Part shown: in pieces, positions 5,790-9,010 of the stretch
How the letters are laid out: each line of letters starts with the position of its first letter
Position numbering within the stretch: position 1 is the first letter of the stretch
Assembly (NCBI GenBank): GCA_003562655.1
Contig: PWUC01000266.1
Location: 1-9,010, forward strand
Direction of reading: 5' to 3'
DNA length: 9,010 nt
DNA from: Clostridia bacterium
GTDB taxonomy: Bacteria; Bacillota_E; SLMV01; PUMD01
Position numbers and translations under genes: made by a program
The notes under the pieces: generated by a model
Told to the model about the DNA's origin: nothing
Database searches by the model: none
What the model saw: the letters and a program-made list of their open reading frames with translations, nothing else

Positions 5790-6575
5790 TCATCCTCCCT
5801 TCATTGCTCGACGACAGTCATCCCCGATGAGCCTCAGGGGATACCTGCCGGTCACACCGAACCCGTCGCCGGCGATCACCACTGCCGAGAGGACTGCACC
5901 CTCAGCCCTCGCCTGCTCAAGGAGGGAGGGAATGTCAGCGGCAGATTGAACTCCGTTGCAGTAGGCCGTTGCGCAGGCGTCAGCAAGGGCAGCATCGCGG
6001 CAGGCAACTCCGAAGGCATCGGCCTTTCCGAAGCTGTGAGAAGGTCCCACGGTTCCCGAGGACGTGCAGAAACCGACAGATTCATGGGTGTCAGTGATCT
6101 CCAGGCCGATCCTGCCGGACAGCGGCGAGGTGCCGGCGTAGATCGATATCACCAGCGGGGTCTGCACCATCATGAAGATGTCTCCTCCGTTTTCCACCAC
6201 CACTTCCCCGGCCCGGAAGTCCCGCATCAGCATGCGGCCGATCTCCTGGGCGAAGGCGCCGGCCACGGCGGCCATGGGTCCCACCCCCGCCCGTCGACCG
6301 GCCCGGGCCATTTCCCGGGCAATATCCGGAGCACCATCGGGCACCAGCACCGGTTCCAGCGAGGTGCGGAACTCCGGACATCTGCCTATGTGATGATCCA
6401 GCAGCGAGCGGAGCCTCCGGATGTGGCGTTCACACGCCTCCGGCATGCGGGGTGAATGGGAGCCCGGATCCACCCCGACCCAGACGTCGGTATCCCGGTG
6501 GGAGGCAGTGAAACCGGTGAACCGCTCTCCGGCCATACCGCGCCGGTAAAACCTCGGACCCTCCAACTGCCTCAC
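5790..6575 (-). CDS. UPF0280 (COG2122) ApbE-like protein, sulfide assimilation/homocysteine accessory
   Basis: This is a 261-aa protein of the UPF0280/COG2122 family, which is related to ApbE flavin transferases. Its M. acetivorans member MA1715 was reported to support efficient sulfide assimilation into homocysteine; the exact chemistry is unsettled. Family signatures seen are CPEFRTSLEPV (66-76), GVGPMAAVAGAFAQEIG (97-113), VVVENGGDIF (125-134) and GFCTSSGTVGPSHSFGKADA (168-187), near the usual length. The chosen start is GTG at 6575, which overlaps the TGA of the HcyBio gene as GTGA and implies translational coupling. Its own ribosome site (GGGAAGGG) abuts the GTG and is poorly spaced. ATG at 6536 is an alternative start with no better site. 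Its position between HcyBio and asd strongly supports a role in homocysteine formation. Confidence 0.88.
   Translation of the reverse strand: MRQLEGPRFYRRGMAGERFTGFTASHRDTDVWVGVDPGSHSPRMPEACERHIRRLRSLLDHHIGRCPEFRTSLEPVLVPDGAPDIAREMARAGRRAGVGPMAAVAGAFAQEIGRMLMRDFRAGEVVVENGGDIFMMVQTPLVISIYAGTSPLSGRIGLEITDTHESVGFCTSSGTVGPSHSFGKADAFGVACRDAALADACATAYCNGVQSAADIPSLLEQARAEGAVLSAVVIAGDGFGVTGRYPLRLIGDDCRRAMKGG
5794..5800 (-). promoter_or_regulatory. Ribosome binding site deciding the asd start
   Basis: AGGGAGG on the minus strand sits 9 nt before ATG 5784 and 0 nt before ATG 5793. The normal spacing favours 5784, leaving a 5-bp gap after the UPF0280 stop rather than an ATGA overlap. Confidence 0.6.
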
Positions 6576-7930
6576 CCCTTCCCGGTGGGGGGAAGCAGCT
6601 GCAGAGGACACGAGCGGGCACACTGATGACAGTGACTGCACCTGTCCTCGTCCCAGGTGACGGTGCCCGCCGGACGGTGCAGGTGCATGGCTCCCCGGTC
6701 ACAGGCGGAGACGCAGGCTCCGCAGTGAATGCATCCGGGCAGTCCCAGGCCGCGGAAGTCATGCCCGGGCATCTGTTCCCCCCCGGCGATTTGATCCTGC
6801 CTTCGCGCCGGGGCCCGTTGACCCAGGGGCCGCACCGGTTCCGTCAGCAGAAACTCGCCCGCCTCAATCCAGGCCCTGAGTCGGTCGGCGATGAGACGGG
6901 CCCCGGGCAGACTCGAAAGGGGTGCGGTCCTGATCCTCGTGCCTGACAGCTCGATGAAACCGGACTGCAGCTGGCTGTAGGTGACCGTACCCAGGACAGG
7001 GCGCCCGTCGACGCCAAAGTCCAGCACCAGGGTCTCTATGTCGTCGTTGCTCACGGACACGCTTGCAGCAATTTCGGCGTTGAGGATCGGGATGGGGATG
7101 CCCACTCCGACAAACAGGCTGACTCCATAACCGTGATAGTAGGCGGCCCTGATCCACCGGTCGTCCATCTGTCTCATGTCACCCGCCAGGGCAAGGGTCG
7201 CGGCAGCCTTGATGGGAACGCCACGGCCGTTGGTGGGAACCGAGGTATCGAACTGGGTGCCCTCGCCCATGACGTATCCCTGGGCTCCGCAAAGGAAGAT
7301 CCTGGTCCCCACACCCACCGTCTGGAGGTCGGGACAGTTCAGAAGAGGACTGAGCTCACCCGATGTGGAGTACGTGACATTGCCCAGTTCGGGCTGCAGT
7401 ACGCCCATGTAGGTGCACTTTGCCCTGGAGGAACTGTTCGCTGCAGCAGCATAGTTCTGGTACGCATTCCGCGGGTTGTACAGGATCATCTCATTGAGGG
7501 TCTCCCGGTTGACGCAGGTGTCCAGCTCGGTCCCCGGGTAGCAATCCGTCCCCTTTCCCCAGGCCTGCAGTCTGACATCCTCGCCCCGAACCAGGGCCTC
7601 GATGACGTGGGCACCCCCATATGTGTCGTCAGATGACGCCGTTGCCGTAGCCCCTATGTACGTATCTACGGCCGCGAGTCCTCCATAGGCCGGCACCCCG
7701 TTGAGACTTATGCGCTCCATCTTGAGCGGGGGCCTGGAGTGTCCCAGGTTGATGAAGGCACCGCTGGAACACATGGGACCGAAGGTACCCGTCGTCACGA
7801 CATCGACCTTCTCCGCGATCTGCTCCGGGCTCATTTGCTCGGCCATGAGCGTCACCTCCTCCGCCGTGAGTACGACGGCCTCACCTCTGGCGATCTTTTC
7901 GTTGATCTCCGCATAGGTCTTGCCTGTCAC
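6572..7930 (-). CDS. HcyBio (COG1900/DUF39) homocysteine biosynthesis enzyme fused to 2x[4Fe-4S] ferredoxin
   Basis: Family knowledge: COG1900 proteins, studied as MA1821 in Methanosarcina acetivorans, are needed to convert aspartate semialdehyde and a sulfur donor to homocysteine. The predicted protein is 452 aa. Residues 1 to about 340 are the HcyBio domain, with conserved-looking cysteines at 54 (GPMCSSGAF) and 130 (KGTDCYPG). These match the positions I recall for the persulfide-linked cysteines of MA1821. After a linker, residues 400-441 carry two complete C-x2-C-x2-C-x3-C clusters (C400/403/406/410 and C431/434/437/441). No CBS or NIL domain is visible, unlike the methanogen pair. The start is GTG at 7930, which overlaps the lysC stop as GTGA and has a G-rich ribosome site at 7937-7943. 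An in-frame extension to 8032 would overlap lysC by over 100 bp and is unlikely. The reading frame is intact. Confidence 0.9.
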   Translation of the reverse strand: MTGKTYAEINEKIARGEAVVLTAEEVTLMAEQMSPEQIAEKVDVVTTGTFGPMCSSGAFINLGHSRPPLKMERISLNGVPAYGGLAAVDTYIGATATASSDDTYGGAHVIEALVRGEDVRLQAWGKGTDCYPGTELDTCVNRETLNEMILYNPRNAYQNYAAAANSSSRAKCTYMGVLQPELGNVTYSTSGELSPLLNCPDLQTVGVGTRIFLCGAQGYVMGEGTQFDTSVPTNGRGVPIKAAATLALAGDMRQMDDRWIRAAYYHGYGVSLFVGVGIPIPILNAEIAASVSVSNDDIETLVLDFGVDGRPVLGTVTYSQLQSGFIELSGTRIRTAPLSSLPGARLIADRLRAWIEAGEFLLTEPVRPLGQRAPARRQDQIAGGEQMPGHDFRGLGLPGCIHCGACVSACDRGAMHLHRPAGTVTWDEDRCSHCHQCARSCPLQLLPPTGKG

Positions 7931-9010
7931 TTTGCATCCCCCCAGAACTCGCTGTGAACAGCACCCACCGCCCTCTCCCGGTCGCGGCCGGACACGATGA
8001 AATAAAGGGCCGCCCTCGACGCCCCCGCGCATACGAGCCTGACATTGATGTGATGCCGGGCCACAGCAGAAAAGGTCCGGGCCCCGATGCCGTACTGAGC
8101 GGTGATCCCCTCCCCCACCAGGGCGACCAGCGCAAGGCCGTCCTCGGGTTCGACGTGGTCAACCTCGGGGATGGATTCGCCCCGGATCAGAAGCGAACTG
8201 TCCCTGAGGTCGTCCGGGTCCAAGAGAAGACTGATGCAGGTCTGCGATGTCAGTACCGATTTGATGTTGATGCCCCGTCCGGCCAGGGCAGAGGTCGCCC
8301 TGGCCAGCACCCCGGGCTGAAAACCGAGGCCCGTCCCGTGAAGAGCCAGGACCGCCGCCCTGTCGGAGAAGGTGATGCTCTTGACCAGGGGATCACCGGG
8401 ACGGCCCTCGCGGTCGATCAGGGTGCACGGGGTCCGCCCCGGCTGCCTGCAGGAGAATACGCGCACGGGGATATCCTTCTTCATGACCGGCTCAATGGTC
8501 ATGGGATGGAGTATGCCTGCCCCAAAATAGGCCAGCTCCGCTGCCTCGATGTAGCTCAGATGGGGTATCGTGGATCCACCTTTGACATGCTCCGGATCGG
8601 CAGTCATGAAGCCGGGAACGTCCTTCCATATGTCCAGGGAAGGCGCATCAATGCAGTGGGCGAGGCAGGCTGCCGAGTAGTCACTGCCTCCCCTTCCAAA
8701 GAGCACTGCCGCATCACCCCCGGGGGACACCCCGTAGAATCCAGGCACAATGTGGACGGTCTCCCCCGTGAGATGACGCCTGACCCCAGGGATGCTGCGG
8801 TTGAAGTCCACTCGCCCCCCGCCGAGGCCTCTCCGGGCGATCAGACCCATGTCCTCGGGTGTCAACACCTGACAGGCCTGCCCATCACTCTGCAGCACCC
8901 AGCAGAGCAGACAGGTGGCCATCTTCTCTCCGTAGGTCAGGACCCTCTCCCGCAGCTGACCGCGGGCAACCGGGTCGAAGACCGCCAGCTCCCCCAGGTG
9001 CCCCCTCAAC
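7927..9010 (-). CDS. lysC: Aspartate kinase, C-terminal part (5' end outside window)
   Basis: This enzyme phosphorylates aspartate to 4-aspartyl phosphate, the first step of the aspartate family and here the entry to homocysteine. The visible 360 residues run in from the window edge, so the N-terminal K-F-G-G-S motif and roughly 100 residues are missing. The first complete codon seen is TTG (Leu) and is not taken as the start. Kinase signatures are present: ERVLTYGEK (21-29), LFGRGGSDYSAA (103-114), DIWKDVPGFMTADP (126-139) and SYIEAAELAYFGAGILHP (152-169). Two ACT domains follow, at about 221-290 (GFQPGVLARATSALAGRGIN) and 292-358 (QYGIGARTFSAVARHHINV). ACT pairs in this family bind amino-acid feedback inhibitors; which one cannot be told here. 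The TGA stop overlaps the GTG of the next gene. The aspartate kinase assignment is secure; the isoform is not. Confidence 0.93.
   Translation of the reverse strand, partial: LRGHLGELAVFDPVARGQLRERVLTYGEKMATCLLCWVLQSDGQACQVLTPEDMGLIARRGLGGGRVDFNRSIPGVRRHLTGETVHIVPGFYGVSPGGDAAVLFGRGGSDYSAACLAHCIDAPSLDIWKDVPGFMTADPEHVKGGSTIPHLSYIEAAELAYFGAGILHPMTIEPVMKKDIPVRVFSCRQPGRTPCTLIDREGRPGDPLVKSITFSDRAAVLALHGTGLGFQPGVLARATSALAGRGINIKSVLTSQTCISLLLDPDDLRDSSLLIRGESIPEVDHVEPEDGLALVALVGEGITAQYGIGARTFSAVARHHINVRLVCAGASRAALYFIVSGRDRERAVGAVHSEFWGDAK

Overview
The window is GC-rich DNA, clearly above 60% G+C by eye. All eight recognisable protein genes lie on the minus strand and are read from high to low coordinates. 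Short gene spacing, frequent GTG starts and G-rich Shine-Dalgarno sequences point to a prokaryote. The direct homocysteine route (HcyBio/COG1900 plus UPF0280/COG2122), a ferredoxin module and a homoaconitase-type two-subunit dehydratase suggest an anaerobe. A high-GC anaerobic bacterium such as a clostridial or related lineage is my best guess. An archaeal source cannot be excluded from the sequence alone.

Block 1 (9010 down to about 4705) is a tight four-gene set: aspartate kinase (cut by the window edge), an HcyBio homocysteine-forming enzyme fused to a 2x[4Fe-4S] ferredoxin domain, a UPF0280/ApbE-like protein, and aspartate-semialdehyde dehydrogenase. Together they describe a path from aspartate through aspartyl phosphate and aspartate semialdehyde to homocysteine. 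Homoserine and O-acylhomoserine are not needed. Two junctions use the 4-base overlap GTGA.

A 442-bp stretch without a convincing gene (4263-4704) follows. It holds two compact hairpins, a plausible weak intrinsic terminator (4594-4614), a possible folded leader RNA (about 4434-4524) and a pair of 11-bp inverted repeats near its edges. I could not identify a promoter in it.

Block 2 (4262 down to 158) holds the large and small subunits of a LeuCD/homoaconitase-type hydro-lyase, an NADP-type isocitrate dehydrogenase and, after a 133-bp gap with a strong hairpin, a metal-dependent M29 aminopeptidase/NicX-like protein. Context and an arginine in the small-subunit specificity loop suggest that the hydro-lyase acts as the aconitase that feeds isocitrate dehydrogenase, giving 2-oxoglutarate for glutamate synthesis. 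Citrate synthase is not in the window.

The most interesting items are the compact aspartate-to-homocysteine operon with its fused ferredoxin, the homoaconitase-type aconitase paired with icd, and the possible leader RNA between the two blocks. I found no CRISPR array, insertion sequence, tRNA or rRNA.
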